64,000 nucleotides of DNA from an uncultured bacterium (GTDB taxonomy: Bacteria > Cyanobacteriota > Vampirovibrionia > Gastranaerophilales > Gastranaerophilaceae), in assembly GCA_949283255.1 (NCBI GenBank), contig CASDRS010000010.1, forward strand, positions 1 through 64,000. Direction: 5' to 3'. The position numbers and the translations under genes were made by a program. Below, one piece after another: positions 15,835 through 26,035 of the stretch. Position 1 is the stretch's first letter; each line of letters starts with the position of its first letter. Under the pieces are notes generated by a model, which was given only the letters and a program-made list of their open reading frames with translations, did no database searches and was not told the DNA's origin.

Positions 15835-17189
15835 AAAGAATACTTTCAATAGTAGCTGCCGCATTATTAATAACAGCATCCATGCCTGCTATCGCTGTAG
15901 AAAATCCGATTAATAAAGCAATAACGGATTCAAAAATTAATCGAGGAGCGATTTCCGTCTCAGTAAAAGACATCAAAACAGGTAAAGAGCTATACAAAAT
16001 AAACGAGGATAAACCTGTAAATCCTGCATCAACACAAAAATTGGTTACGACAGCAGCCTCTATAAATACCCTTGGAAAAGATTACAAATTTGAAACTCAA
16101 TTATACAAAACGACAGACAACGAATTATTTTTAAAACTTGGAGCAGACCCATATCTTACCAGCAAAGATTTGAAAAATATATTTTCAGCTGCAAAAGCCA
16201 AAAATATAAATACTCCAAAAATGATATACATTGATGATTACATCTTAGATTCCGAAAACTGGGGAGAAGGATGGCAATGGGATGATGATCTAAACCCTTT
16301 AATGCCGAAGTTTGGGCCATATAATCTTGACAATAACCTACTCAGCATAATAGTTGCCCCGACAAGTCCAAATTCCCCCGCAAAGATTTATCCTGAAGTA
16401 TTTTATCCGCTGGCATTTATGAATTTGGTTACAACAGGAAAGACAACAGACGTAACAATTTCACATAACACAAATATCTCAGCAGAAATGCTGCAATTGG
16501 AAGGAACAGTTCAAAGACTTACAAAGAAAACTATTCCTATAACAAATATGAAAAGATACTTCCGCCTAAGACTGGAAGATGCAATAGCAGATTCCAAAAT
16601 GGAATATTACGGTAAATTTGCTGAAAAGAAATTGCCTCAAAAAAACATCTATTTAGTAAAAACAGTTGAACACGACTTTAATAAAGCCGTAGTCGATATA
16701 CTAAAAAACAGTAATAATATGGTAGCAGAAACCGTATTCAAATTAGCAGGCGGTAAATTTGTAAATAATACAGGTTCAATAAGTTCTGCGATAAAAATGT
16801 TTAATGAATACTGCTCAAAACAAGGGTTAAAACCTGAAGATATAAAAATAGTAGATGGAAGCGGAGTATCCAAGAACAATTTAATGACATCGGATTTTAT
16901 GACAGATTTTCTTGTCGCAGAATCTAAAACAGAAGATTACGAGCTATTTAAAACCTCAATGGCCTCACCTGGAGAAGGTACTTTAGAAAACAGAATGCTC
17001 TATTTCAAAGATAACTTAAAAGCAAAAACAGGCACCCTGACAGATGTCAGCGCAATCGCAGGCTATCTAAAAACACGAAGCGGGAATGATGTGGCATTTG
17101 ATATCATGATAAATGATCCAAAATCAAAAGCTGCTGACAAAAAAATGCTTGAAGAATACATTATAAGAGCAATCTACATAACATTCTAA
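15831..17189 (+). CDS. dacB: D-Ala-D-Ala carboxypeptidase/endopeptidase (peptidase S13)
   Basis: 452 residues, exported penicillin-binding protein of the PBP4/S13 family that trims or opens peptidoglycan cross-links. Seen: signal peptide (1-22), SxxK motif in NPASTQKLVT near 65-69, SxN motif in NSNNMVAE near 295, and KTGTLTDVSAIAGYL near 400, in the expected order, with the S13 insertion (GWQWDDDLNPLMPKFGPYN) between the first two. Length normal. ATGA overlap with the upstream hydrolase gene; GAGG lies ten bases before the ATG. Confidence 0.92.
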   Translation: MKRILSIVAAALLITASMPAIAVENPINKAITDSKINRGAISVSVKDIKTGKELYKINEDKPVNPASTQKLVTTAASINTLGKDYKFETQLYKTTDNELFLKLGADPYLTSKDLKNIFSAAKAKNINTPKMIYIDDYILDSENWGEGWQWDDDLNPLMPKFGPYNLDNNLLSIIVAPTSPNSPAKIYPEVFYPLAFMNLVTTGKTTDVTISHNTNISAEMLQLEGTVQRLTKKTIPITNMKRYFRLRLEDAIADSKMEYYGKFAEKKLPQKNIYLVKTVEHDFNKAVVDILKNSNNMVAETVFKLAGGKFVNNTGSISSAIKMFNEYCSKQGLKPEDIKIVDGSGVSKNNLMTSDFMTDFLVAESKTEDYELFKTSMASPGEGTLENRMLYFKDNLKAKTGTLTDVSAIAGYLKTRSGNDVAFDIMINDPKSKAADKKMLEEYIIRAIYITF

Positions 17190-17263
17190 GTACAAAATTT
17201 CCGACAAAAATAATCCTAAAACATATCCCGCCAAAAGAGTGGGATATCCTACCTTTAGTGGAC

Positions 17264-17291
17264 TTGCACAAAATCTTTTTTGAGATATAAT
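17264..17291 (+). promoter_or_regulatory. tig promoter
   Basis: TTGCAC (17264-17269), 16 bp, perfect TATAAT (17286-17291), about 40 bases before the tig ATG. Confidence 0.6.
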
Positions 17292-17331
17292 TTGAAAAGA
17301 TATGATACCAAAATTGTAAAGGAAAAAATTT

Positions 17332-18657
17332 ATGCAAGTTACACTAGAAAATGAAAAAGAGAATGTTGTAAAATTAGACATCACAGTCCCAGCAAAAGAA
17401 GCAGCAGATGCTTATAATCAAGCAGTAAAAAGAATATCACAATATGTAAATATAGATGGCTTCAGAAAAGGGAAAGCACCAAGAAATGTTGTAGAAAGAC
17501 ATGTAGGTGTAGAAAGAATTAAACAGGAAGCATTAGAAGGACTAATGCCAAGAGTATTAAGCCAAGCAATTGATGAAAACAAGCTTGACGTAATAACACA
17601 GCCATATATCACTTCATACAACTACAACGTAGGCGAAGATTTAAAAGTTACAGCAAAAGTTGAAACAAGACCTGAAGTAACATTGGGCGAATACAAAAAC
17701 ATAAGCATCGAAGTTGAAGATTCTCCAGTAGCAGCAGATGCAATGGACAAAGCACTCGATGCATTAAGAAATCAACATGCTGAAACAAAAATTATCACAG
17801 ACAGAAAAACAAAAGATACAGATATCGTAAAAATAGATTTTGACGGATACGTAAACGGCGAAAAAATCAAAGGCGGAGAAGGAAAGAATTATCCTCTAGA
17901 TTTGGCTCATTCAAACTTCATCCCAGGATTTGCCGAACAATTAGTAGACAAAAATCTAAATGAAGAATTTGATATTGAAGTAACATTCCCTGAAGATTAT
18001 CACGACGAAACATTAAAAGGGCAAAAAGCTACATTCAAAATTAAAATAAACGAAATCAGCGAAAGAGTAGTTCCTGAATTAACAGATGAGTTTGTAGAAA
18101 AAATCGGACCATTCAAGACAGTTGACGAATTGAAAGCAGACATCCAAAAATATTTGGACGAAGCAAGAGAAAACACAAACAAAAACAATTCAGAAAACGA
18201 AATCTTCAAAAAAGTAATCGAAAATGCTTCAGTTGAAATTCCTGAATCAATGATAGAAAGAGAAGCACAATCCCTAACTGCAGAATACAAGAACAGACTA
18301 GCAGCACAAGGATTAAGCTGGGAAATGATAACAAAAGCAAAAGAGGAAAAAGAAATCTTAGAAAACATCCACGAAGATGCAAAAGTAAGAATTAAAAATT
18401 CGTTGGTAATCGACAAGATTGCGAAAGTAGAAAACATTGCATTAGACAGAAGCGATTTGGATAAGAAATTTGCAGAGTTGAGCGCAGCATACAGGATATC
18501 ACAACAAGATTTGTACAAACAAATCGGTAAAAATCCTGAAATATTGTCTTCACTTTCACAACAAGCTATGAATGACAAAGTAAGAGATTTCTTACTAAAC
18601 AACAACAAAGTAGAAATCGTAGCTCCAAAGAAAAAAGAAAAAGTTGAAGAAAAGTAA
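17332..18657 (+). CDS. tig: Trigger factor
   Basis: 441 residues, ribosome-bound chaperone and peptidyl-prolyl isomerase. Seen: ribosome-binding signature GFRKGKAPRNVVERHVG near residue 42-58, the FKBP-like domain (about 155-245, DGYVNGEKIKGGEGKNYPLDLAHSNFIPGFAEQL), and the helical C-terminal arms. The C-terminal end is Lys/Glu-rich. AAGGA lies eight bases before the ATG. First gene of the conserved tig-clpP-clpX order. Confidence 0.97.
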   Translation: MQVTLENEKENVVKLDITVPAKEAADAYNQAVKRISQYVNIDGFRKGKAPRNVVERHVGVERIKQEALEGLMPRVLSQAIDENKLDVITQPYITSYNYNVGEDLKVTAKVETRPEVTLGEYKNISIEVEDSPVAADAMDKALDALRNQHAETKIITDRKTKDTDIVKIDFDGYVNGEKIKGGEGKNYPLDLAHSNFIPGFAEQLVDKNLNEEFDIEVTFPEDYHDETLKGQKATFKIKINEISERVVPELTDEFVEKIGPFKTVDELKADIQKYLDEARENTNKNNSENEIFKKVIENASVEIPESMIEREAQSLTAEYKNRLAAQGLSWEMITKAKEEKEILENIHEDAKVRIKNSLVIDKIAKVENIALDRSDLDKKFAELSAAYRISQQDLYKQIGKNPEILSSLSQQAMNDKVRDFLLNNNKVEIVAPKKKEKVEEK

Positions 18658-18672
18658 AAACATTCGTATAAT
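18644..18672 (+). promoter_or_regulatory. Internal clpP promoter
   Basis: TTGAAG (18644-18649, inside the last codons of tig), 17 bp, perfect TATAAT (18667-18672), with the clpP ATG at 18695. It would let clpPX be expressed apart from tig. Confidence 0.55.
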
Positions 18673-18694
18673 AAAATAAGAAAGGGAAATAAAT

Positions 18695-19285
18695 ATGAGT
18701 TTTGTACCTGTAGTAATAGAACAGTCAAGCCGAGGAGAAAGATCGTTCGATATATTCTCCAGACTATTAAGAGAAAGAATCATATTTTTGGGCACACCAA
18801 TAGATGATATGGTAGCAAACTTAATAGTTGCGCAATTGCTTTTGCTTGACAGTGAAAATCCTGAAAAAGATATTATGCTATATATCAACAGTCCGGGAGG
18901 AAGTGTTACTGCAGGGTTTGCGATATATGATACAATGCAACACATAAGAGCAGATGTTTCAACAATCTGTTTGGGACAAGCTGCTTCTATGGGTGCATTC
19001 TTGTTATCATCAGGAGCAAAAGGAAAGAGAATGGCTCTTCCACACTCTCGTGTTTTAATTCACCAACCTTTAGGCGGAGCACAAGGTCAGGCAACTGATA
19101 TTGAAATTCAAGCCGCTGAAATTATCCGAATCAAAAAATCGTTAAACGAAATCTTAGCTTCAAACACAGGTCAATCATTGAAAAAGATTGAAAAAGATAC
19201 AGACCGTGATTATATCATGACTCCGGCAGAAGCTTTGGAATATGGTATGATCGACAAAGTTATATCAAGAGATGCAATCAAGTAA
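18695..19285 (+). CDS. clpP: ATP-dependent Clp protease proteolytic subunit
   Basis: 196 residues. Serine peptidase that forms the double-heptamer chamber of ClpXP. Catalytic triad visible: Ser98 in GQAASMGA, His123 in VLIHQPLGG, Asp172 in TDRDYIM. Normal length with a short propeptide-like start. AAAGGG before the ATG. Followed after 27 bases by clpX, its unfoldase partner. Confidence 0.97.
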   Translation: MSFVPVVIEQSSRGERSFDIFSRLLRERIIFLGTPIDDMVANLIVAQLLLLDSENPEKDIMLYINSPGGSVTAGFAIYDTMQHIRADVSTICLGQAASMGAFLLSSGAKGKRMALPHSRVLIHQPLGGAQGQATDIEIQAAEIIRIKKSLNEILASNTGQSLKKIEKDTDRDYIMTPAEALEYGMIDKVISRDAIK

Positions 19286-19312
19286 GATTTCATAAAAGGA
19301 GAAATTTAAATT

Positions 19313-20617
19313 ATGCCAAAGCATGATGATAGCAGATTAAAATGTTCCTTTTGCGGGAAATCACAGGATCAGGTAAAAAAACTTATCGCCGGTCCTGAAG
19401 TATACATCTGCGACGAATGTGTAGAACTTTGTAATGAAATCCTTGACGAAGAATTCTTTGAAAACAAGGATAAAGAAGGCGAAGGAAGTGAAGATAAAAA
19501 AGAAGAAAAACCAATTCCAAAGCCACACGAAATCAAAGCATATCTTGATCAATACATAATCGGTCAGGATGATGCAAAAAAAGTTCTCGCAGTAGCTGTT
19601 TACAATCACTACAAGAGATTGAAACACAACAAGAACACTGATTTAAAGAATAATGTAGAAATCCAAAAATCTAACATATTGCTTGTCGGACCAACCGGTT
19701 CAGGTAAAACATTATTGGCGCAAACACTTGCCAAAATGTTGGATGTACCGTTTGCAGTAGCAGATGCTACAACATTAACTGAAGCAGGTTACGTAGGCGA
19801 TGATGTAGAGAACATTTTGCTACGTTTATATCAAAATGCCGATTTTGATTCAGCAAAAGCAGAACGAGGCATTATATATATAGACGAAATAGACAAAATT
19901 TCAAGAAAATCCGAAAACACATCTATCACAAGAGACGTTTCCGGAGAAGGTGTACAACAAGCACTGTTAAAAATGATAGAAGGTACGGTTGCACATGTTC
20001 CGCCTCAGGGAGGAAGAAAGCACCCTCACCAAGAATTCATTGAAGTCGACACAAGCAACATCTTATTCATTGTAGGTGGAGCATTTGTCGGGTTGGAAAA
20101 AATCATTGAAAGACGTGCTGATGTTGGATCAACCGTCGGATTTGGAGCAAAAGCTGCAATGTCTCAAGCTGAAAAAGATGCTAATGCAGCAAAATTATTG
20201 AAGAAGCTTCAACCGGAAGACTTGCTGAAATTCGGTTTAATCCCTGAATTTATAGGCAGAATTCCGACTTACGCAGTTTTGGATCCGTTAAACGAAAAGA
20301 CATTAAAGATGATTTTAACAGAGCCAAAGAATGCTGTATTGAAGCAATATAAATGTCTGCTTGAAATGGATGGAGTAGACTTAGAATTCGAGCCTGATGC
20401 AATTGATTTAATCGCTCAGGAAGCACTAAAACGTAAGACAGGTGCAAGAGCTCTAAGATCTATAGTTGAAGAGATAATGCTTGATGTTATGTATGATGTA
20501 CCATCAAAAGAACATTCAGACAAAATCGTAATAACAGCAGATATGGTAAAAAACAGAAAATGTGCGGAATTAATTCCATTACCGAAAAAAGAAGACAGTA
20601 AAGAAATTTCTGCATAA
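19313..20617 (+). CDS. clpX: ATP-dependent protease ATP-binding subunit ClpX
   Basis: 434 residues. AAA+ unfoldase feeding ClpP. Seen: N-terminal zinc domain with CSFCGKS and CDECVELC, Walker [13 protein letters not shown], Walker [11 protein letters not shown], the ClpP-contact IGF-type loop ([14 protein letters not shown] region), and sensor 2 [15 protein letters not shown] ten bases before the ATG. A strong terminator closes the unit. Confidence 0.98.
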   Translation: MPKHDDSRLKCSFCGKSQDQVKKLIAGPEVYICDECVELCNEILDEEFFENKDKEGEGSEDKKEEKPIPKPHEIKAYLDQYIIGQDDAKKVLAVAVYNHYKRLKHNKNTDLKNNVEIQKSNILLVGPTGSGKTLLAQTLAKMLDVPFAVADATTLTEAGYVGDDVENILLRLYQNADFDSAKAERGIIYIDEIDKISRKSENTSITRDVSGEGVQQALLKMIEGTVAHVPPQGGRKHPHQEFIEVDTSNILFIVGGAFVGLEKIIERRADVGSTVGFGAKAAMSQAEKDANAAKLLKKLQPEDLLKFGLIPEFIGRIPTYAVLDPLNEKTLKMILTEPKNAVLKQYKCLLEMDGVDLEFEPDAIDLIAQEALKRKTGARALRSIVEEIMLDVMYDVPSKEHSDKIVITADMVKNRKCAELIPLPKKEDSKEISA

Positions 20618-20638
20618 TATATATAATAAAGAGAGATG

Positions 20639-20668
20639 GAAACCGCCTAATAATTAGGCGGTTTCTTA
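20639..20668 (+). terminator. Terminator of tig-clpP-clpX
   Basis: A perfect 12-bp inverted repeat GAAACCGCCTAA/TTAGGCGGTTTC with a 3-base loop, 21 bases after the clpX stop, followed by TTAATATT. The T-run is short but the stem is long. Confidence 0.8.
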
Positions 20669-20754
20669 ATATTACGAAACAAAACAATAAACATAACGCA
20701 AAAAAAAATTTATTTATATTTTAATATCAGATAGCAGAAAACAAAGGTAGTATT

Positions 20755-21912
20755 ATGGGTTTGACTAAAATTATCAATTTTACAGCAGATACAACATTAT
20801 TAAATAAATTCAAGAACCAGCAAGGATTTAAAACAATCACTCAAGAAGTTGTGCAACAAACTGCATCCGAAATATCCGAAACACAAGTAAAGAAAGAATC
20901 AGAGACACTACAACCGGAAACTAGCTCCACAGAACAGAATAACCATCATAAAGTAAGAAATTGGAGTATTGGATTAGGTTCAGCAGCAGTATTAATCTCG
21001 CTTGGAGTCTTAGGAAGAAACGGTTATTTGGGAAAAGGAATGCAAAAATTTCTTGGAGGTATAAAAAAGAATGCAAATGAGTTTGCAGATGAGTTAAAAC
21101 CCAAAATAAACGATATTGCAGATGACGTTGTTGAAGATATATCACATAATACAGAATCAACAGCAAATAAAGCTGACGATATTATTAAAGACAATACTTC
21201 AGATAAAACTGAAACTATACTTGGGAAAGTTGATGACAATATAACAGACAATGCTTCAGATAAAACTGAAACTATACTCGGGAAAGCTGATGACAATACT
21301 TCAAAATCTACACAGCCTAATGCACTGAGTAAAAAAGATTTAAATAAACTACATAAAAAACTAGATGCTCAACTGGATAAAACAATACCGGAAATAAAAG
21401 ACTATTTGCATGTTAATATTCCAAAAACACAAGAAAATTTTGAAGAATTAGTAGAAGCTGCAACAAAACCAAATAATGGTCTCATAGAAAAAAATGGTAT
21501 AGAATATTTGCCAATATACGATGCTAACAAGAATTTAACTTCTATTTTTACAACGAAGAACATGTACTCTTTTGATAAAAATGGAAAAATCCAATTAAAC
21601 TATGATTTAAACAATGAAATCTACATAAGCTTTAACAAGAACGGAGAGATTGACTCCGCATATAGACGTATAAACAAACAATTATATACTTATGATTCAA
21701 ATGGGAATTTGAAATTTATACAAATGACATATGAACTTAACAATAGAAAAATAAAGAAAATTATTTTACTAAACGGGAATGGAGAAATTCAAGCCGTTAG
21801 CCATATAGATAGTTCAACAAATATGACAATTAAGGAAGAATTTTATAATAATCTTGGACAAATATTTAAAACTAATTATTATGACAATATTATAACCAAA
21901 ATGTCTCTATAA
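20755..21912 (+). CDS. Unrecognised single-pass membrane protein with 19-residue tandem repeat
   Basis: 385 residues, no family recognised. The N-terminal part (1-65) is polar. One membrane segment lies near 67-85 (SIGLGSAAVLISLGVLG). An acidic linker carries two copies of a 19-residue unit (DNTSDKTETILGKVDDNIT-like, near 146-183). The C-terminal half (about 255-385) has repeated Tyr/Asn-rich strands (FDKNGKIQLNYDLNNE, FNKNGEIDSAYR, YDSNGNLKFIQ, LNGNGEIQAV), similar in look to YwqK/MORN-like antitoxin or wrap repeats. RBS AAAGG seven bases before the ATG. Function unknown; probably lineage-specific. Confidence 0.65.
   Translation: MGLTKIINFTADTTLLNKFKNQQGFKTITQEVVQQTASEISETQVKKESETLQPETSSTEQNNHHKVRNWSIGLGSAAVLISLGVLGRNGYLGKGMQKFLGGIKKNANEFADELKPKINDIADDVVEDISHNTESTANKADDIIKDNTSDKTETILGKVDDNITDNASDKTETILGKADDNTSKSTQPNALSKKDLNKLHKKLDAQLDKTIPEIKDYLHVNIPKTQENFEELVEAATKPNNGLIEKNGIEYLPIYDANKNLTSIFTTKNMYSFDKNGKIQLNYDLNNEIYISFNKNGEIDSAYRRINKQLYTYDSNGNLKFIQMTYELNNRKIKKIILLNGNGEIQAVSHIDSSTNMTIKEEFYNNLGQIFKTNYYDNIITKMSL
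21190..21303 (+). repeat. Two tandem 57-bp repeats inside a coding region
   Basis: Two adjacent units (21190-21246 and 21247-21303) are nearly identical over their first 51 bases (GACAATNCTTCAGATAAAAC and onward). The period of 57 keeps the frame and encodes a 19-residue acidic linker repeat in the membrane protein at 20755-21912. Confidence 0.85.
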
Positions 21913-21958
21913 AACTCCAATAATATCAAATGGGAAATAACACTATATGTAACAATCC

Positions 21959-21993
21959 TTGATAAAAAGTGTTTTTTGTGAAAAAATATCCCT
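21959..21993 (+). promoter_or_regulatory. Candidate promoter placing the transcript start on the polA ATG
   Basis: TTGATA (21959-21964), 17 bp, AAAAAT (21982-21987), then six bases to the ATG at 21994. No Shine-Dalgarno sequence. The -10 box is poor (4 of 6), so this is the weakest member of the leaderless-type set. Confidence 0.35.
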
Positions 21994-24810
21994 ATGGGGA
22001 ATAGTAAAACTTTAATCTTAATTGACGGACACGCATTAGCATTCAGGCAGTATTACGCACTAGAGAGAACCGGAATGAAAACTTCATCAGGACAACCGAC
22101 TTGGGCTGTTTACGGGTTCTTCAAAGCAATATTTGATTTATTAAAAAATCAAAAAATAAAAACTGATGCAATAGCCGTTACATTTGATGTCAGCCATCAT
22201 ACTTTCCGTGTTGAAAAATACGAAAATTATAAGAGCAACAGAGAGCAGATGCCTGACACAATGAGATCCCAGATGGACCTTATTTATGAAGGCCTTAGAG
22301 CGTTTAATATTCCGATATACACGAAAGAAGGCTATGAAGCCGATGATGTTATAGGAACAATATCAAGAGAAGCGTGTGAGCTCGGACATAAAGTTTTAAT
22401 ATTAACGGGAGATCAGGATGCGTTTCAGCTTATCGATAAAGATGGATGTGTAAAAGTTATTTTACCAACTAAGGGTGAGTTAAAGGAATACGATTGGAAC
22501 GCAGTATATGAAAAGCTCGGAGTTTACCCAAACCAAATTATCGATTATAAATCACTAAGAGGAGACACTTCAGACTGTATCCCGGGAATCAGAGGGATTG
22601 GCGAAAAAACTGCTCAAGCTCTCTTAGGAGAATATGGAACGTTAGAAAATATTCTTGCTCACGTGGATGAAATAAAATCAAACTCTGTCAGAACGAAAAT
22701 TCAAACAGGGATTGAAGATGCAAAATTGAGTTATTACCTTGCAACTATAGTAAGAGATTTGGATGTCAAATTTGATTTTGACAAAACAAAAGTTGAGCTC
22801 CCTGACATCTCAAAAGTAACGGAGTTCTTAAAATCCATGCAATTTTATGGATTTATAAAAAACATAAACAGTATTTTGGCAGCATTTAATCCTGATGAAA
22901 ATACCCCTGTGCAAGCTAACCCAGAACCGGATAATAAGGTTGTAAAAGAAGAGCAAATACAGCTTGGACTTTTTTCAGAAGCAGTTCATGCTGAAATCAA
23001 TAAAAATTCCAACACATTCAGCCACAAAATAATAACAATGAAAGAGGAATTACAGCAATTACGCAAAACATTGGAGTCAAAGCATCTTATCTCTTTTGAC
23101 ATAAAAGCTGAGATAAAAAATGCCGTAGACAATTTAATTATAGGAATTGCATTTGCATACAAGAATGAAAACGATGATGCGGAAGCTTTTTATATCCCAA
23201 TAAATCACACAACTTTAACAGTTGAGCTCAACACAGACGATGTAATGGCTGAGTTAAAACCTATATTTGAATCAAACGACATAAAAAAGGCCACTTACGA
23301 TGTTAAGGTTGAATACAGTATTCTAAGAGCCCTAAACATTGAATTGAACGGGGTTGTATCAGATGTACAACTGGCAAGCTATATAAAAAATCCTTCAAGA
23401 AAACATGACTTGGAAATCCAGTCAATGGAAAATCTTAATCACGCAATATGCGAATTTGCAAATTTTGAGGAAATAAAGAAAAAGAAAATTAAACTGCAGG
23501 ACGCAAATATTGAAAATGTATCGCTGCATGTTTGTGATGAAGTTTCTACTATTCTTAATTTAACAGAATATTGGAATAAAACTCTTACGAAAGAAGAATT
23601 GAAGATATTAAACGAAATAGAAATTCCTCTCTCAAGAGTTTTAGCTGAAATGGAATATAACGGAGTCTCAATTGATACAAATTACCTGAGAGAACTCTCA
23701 GATAACATGAGTGATAATTTGAAAAAATTAGAGGATGAAATATTCACCCTTGCAGGCTGCACCTTCAATATAAATTCTCCAAAACAGGTTGGGGAAGTCC
23801 TTTTTGACAAGTTAGGCTTAAAAACTAAAAAACGTAAAAAATCAACAGGCGCCGAAGTATTGGAGGAGCTTGCCACAGAATACGAAATAGCTCAGAAGTT
23901 ATTGGATTATCGCAAATTTGCCAAGCTTAAATCTACATATACAGATTCGCTTCCAACACTAATAAGCAGTAAGGATAATAGAATACACACAACATTTAAT
24001 CAAACTGTAACAACAACAGGTAGATTGTCTTCTTCAAATCCGAACCTGCAAAATATACCGGCAAGAACAGAAGATGGAAGCAAAATACGTGCAGCATTTG
24101 TTCCTTCAGACAAATCCACATCAGTACTTCTATCAGCCGATTATTCACAAATTGAATTAAGATTACTTGCACACATTTCGCAAGACCCGCATTTGATAGA
24201 GGCTTTTAACAACAATGTAGATGTCCACACTCTAACAGCATCAAAAGTCTTCGAAGTTCCGATTGATCAGGTTACAAAAGAGATGAGATATCGAGCAAAA
24301 GCCGTCAACTTCGGCATAATATACGGGCAGAGCAAATACGGACTTGCAAAAGCTATAGGTATAAGCAACGATGAAGCAGATAGCTTTATCAAAAAATATT
24401 TTGATACATACCCAAATATTAAACTATACATGGAAGCAACAGTCTCAGAAGCTTTAAGAAAAGGATATGTAGAAACAATCTTTGGTCGCAGAAGATATCT
24501 TCAAGCAGAACTTGAAAGCCCAAATATGATGATAAGAGAATTTGCAAAAAGGGCAGCCATTAACCAGCCAATACAAGGAACAGCAGCAGATCTGATGAAG
24601 ATTGCAATGATTGACTTTTATAAGAAAATAAAAGAAAATAAATTAAAATCAAAGATGATTTTACAAGTACACGATGAACTTGTAATAGAAACATTGAAAG
24701 ATGAATTGGAACAAGTTACATCGCTGGTAAAAGAAGCAATGGAACTAAATCAACCGTTAAGAGTTCCTCTTGTTGTAGATATAAATACAGGTGAATCATG
24801 GAAAGAATAA
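21994..24810 (+). CDS. polA: DNA polymerase I
   Basis: 938 residues. Repair and Okazaki-fragment polymerase. The 5'-nuclease domain (1-300) begins LILIDGHALAFRQYYAL and includes YKSNREQMP and GDTSDCIPGIRGIGEKTA. The middle domain (about 340-540) has a 3'-exonuclease fold but the first motif reads FDIKAE rather than FDTET, so proofreading is probably lost or weak. Polymerase motifs are intact: A (DYSQIELRLLAHIS), B (RAKAVNFGIIYGQ), C (QVHDELV). The start lacks a Shine-Dalgarno sequence. The small exported-protein gene overlaps its 3' end by 13 bases. Confidence 0.96.
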   Translation: MGNSKTLILIDGHALAFRQYYALERTGMKTSSGQPTWAVYGFFKAIFDLLKNQKIKTDAIAVTFDVSHHTFRVEKYENYKSNREQMPDTMRSQMDLIYEGLRAFNIPIYTKEGYEADDVIGTISREACELGHKVLILTGDQDAFQLIDKDGCVKVILPTKGELKEYDWNAVYEKLGVYPNQIIDYKSLRGDTSDCIPGIRGIGEKTAQALLGEYGTLENILAHVDEIKSNSVRTKIQTGIEDAKLSYYLATIVRDLDVKFDFDKTKVELPDISKVTEFLKSMQFYGFIKNINSILAAFNPDENTPVQANPEPDNKVVKEEQIQLGLFSEAVHAEINKNSNTFSHKIITMKEELQQLRKTLESKHLISFDIKAEIKNAVDNLIIGIAFAYKNENDDAEAFYIPINHTTLTVELNTDDVMAELKPIFESNDIKKATYDVKVEYSILRALNIELNGVVSDVQLASYIKNPSRKHDLEIQSMENLNHAICEFANFEEIKKKKIKLQDANIENVSLHVCDEVSTILNLTEYWNKTLTKEELKILNEIEIPLSRVLAEMEYNGVSIDTNYLRELSDNMSDNLKKLEDEIFTLAGCTFNINSPKQVGEVLFDKLGLKTKKRKKSTGAEVLEELATEYEIAQKLLDYRKFAKLKSTYTDSLPTLISSKDNRIHTTFNQTVTTTGRLSSSNPNLQNIPARTEDGSKIRAAFVPSDKSTSVLLSADYSQIELRLLAHISQDPHLIEAFNNNVDVHTLTASKVFEVPIDQVTKEMRYRAKAVNFGIIYGQSKYGLAKAIGISNDEADSFIKKYFDTYPNIKLYMEATVSEALRKGYVETIFGRRRYLQAELESPNMMIREFAKRAAINQPIQGTAADLMKIAMIDFYKKIKENKLKSKMILQVHDELVIETLKDELEQVTSLVKEAMELNQPLRVPLVVDINTGESWKE

Positions 24811-25226
24811 CAAAAAAAGCATTATCACTTATTACAATTTTACTGTGCTTAATCATTATACAAGCTCCGGCAAAAAGTGAGGAAATGTCTGTCGCACAAA
24901 TGACAATTCCTCAAACAGTCTCTTATGATGATTGCACAAAATCATATAATATTTCAGCAGAAAAACTGCTCTACTTAACTTTAGCCAGCATAAGCGCAAA
25001 TCGATTTGAGATAAGAGAAATGCAATCTAAAACCGGATACATTCTATTCAAAGCTGCAAACAAAGAATTTTTGGCAACCGTAGTATATTATGGCTTAAAT
25101 AAAAGTATGCTTAAAATAACGCCTGTAAACAACAACTACTACTTTGCCCCTGGTATAGTATTTAACATATTCAAATACATTGACCTTAACTATGAAAAAC
25201 CGATAGAATCAATTCCAAAAACCTAA
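24798..25226 (+). CDS. Small exported protein of unknown function
   Basis: 142 residues with a signal peptide (about 1-27: basic start, hydrophobic core, APAKSEE). The mature part has a pattern of strands and one helix (ISAEKLLYLTLASISANRFEIREMQSKTGYILFKAANKEFLATVVYY), suggesting a small alpha/beta periplasmic or lipid-facing domain. It starts inside the end of polA with AGGTG before the ATG, and ends 4 bp into the convergent tlyA gene. Family not recognised. Confidence 0.7.
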   Translation: MERITKKALSLITILLCLIIIQAPAKSEEMSVAQMTIPQTVSYDDCTKSYNISAEKLLYLTLASISANRFEIREMQSKTGYILFKAANKEFLATVVYYGLNKSMLKITPVNNNYYFAPGIVFNIFKYIDLNYEKPIESIPKT

Positions 25227-26032
25227 TTTAAAACGCTAAAAGCCGTTTCAACAATCTCATCAATTTTAACTTCAGACGGCTCACCCTCAGTCGCAAACCA
25301 AACAAGATACTCAATATTGCCGGAAGGTCCCTTTATTGAAGAATAAGTAAGCCCTTTAACAATATAACCAATAGAGATTGCATAATCTATCACGTTTTTG
25401 ATAACCTCTCCGTGAACTTTCTTATCTCTAACAACCCCGCCTTTTTCAACATTTTCTTTGCCGGCCTCAAACTGTGGTTTTATAAGACAAATCATTTCGT
25501 GAAAATCAGGATTAAGAAGCTTCTTCAAATTACCTAAAACCTTAGTCAAAGAGATAAAAGATAAATCACTCACCAACAAATCTGCTACAGTGCCACCCTC
25601 TGCATAAATATCCGAAAATTCACAAATACGCAAATTAGTTTTTTCAATAACTTTTACTCTCTTATCAGAGCGAATTTTCCAATCTAATTGACCATATCCG
25701 ACATCCACGGCATAAACAAACTTGGCTCCGTTTTGCAACAAACAATCACTAAACCCTCCGGTGGAAGCTCCAGCATCAAAACAAACCCTGCCGCTTACAT
25801 CAAAATTAAAAGCATCCAAAGCCTTTTTCAGCTTAAACCCGCCACGAGAAACGTACGGCATAGATTTCACGACAATATCATATTCCTTTTGAGGATTAAT
25901 CTGAAATCCTGCCTTAGTAATATATTCATCGTTAATCTTCACATGACCCGCTAAAATAGCAGCCGCAGCCTTACTTTTTGTATCAAAATACCCTAAATCA
26001 GTCAAGAATTTATCCAAACGTTCCTTAGACAT
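25223..26032 (-). CDS. tlyA: TlyA-type rRNA 2'-O-methyltransferase (hemolysin A family)
   Basis: 269 residues: an N-terminal S4 RNA-binding domain (1-65, ERLDKFLTDLGYFDTKSKA) and an FtsJ-like methyltransferase (CFDAGASTGGFSDCLLQNGA near 85, DLLVSDLSFISL near 150, LIKPQFEAG near 185). TlyA methylates ribosomal RNA in well-studied species. AAGG lies seven bases before the ATG. It is the last gene of a minus-strand unit whose upstream members are envelope genes; co-transcription is likely but its link to them is not obvious. Confidence 0.88.
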   Translation of the reverse strand: MSKERLDKFLTDLGYFDTKSKAAAAILAGHVKINDEYITKAGFQINPQKEYDIVVKSMPYVSRGGFKLKKALDAFNFDVSGRVCFDAGASTGGFSDCLLQNGAKFVYAVDVGYGQLDWKIRSDKRVKVIEKTNLRICEFSDIYAEGGTVADLLVSDLSFISLTKVLGNLKKLLNPDFHEMICLIKPQFEAGKENVEKGGVVRDKKVHGEVIKNVIDYAISIGYIVKGLTYSSIKGPSGNIEYLVWFATEGEPSEVKIDEIVETAFSVLN

Positions 26033-26035
26033 AAC

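Noticed and set aside
17223-17247. Hairpin ATATCCC/GGGATAT downstream of dacB, as a terminator
   Set aside because: 7-bp stem but no following T-run on either strand; the tig promoter lies just beyond. Left out as a feature.
21190-21303. CRISPR-like array
   Set aside because: Only two units, adjacent without spacers, and in frame within a coding region.
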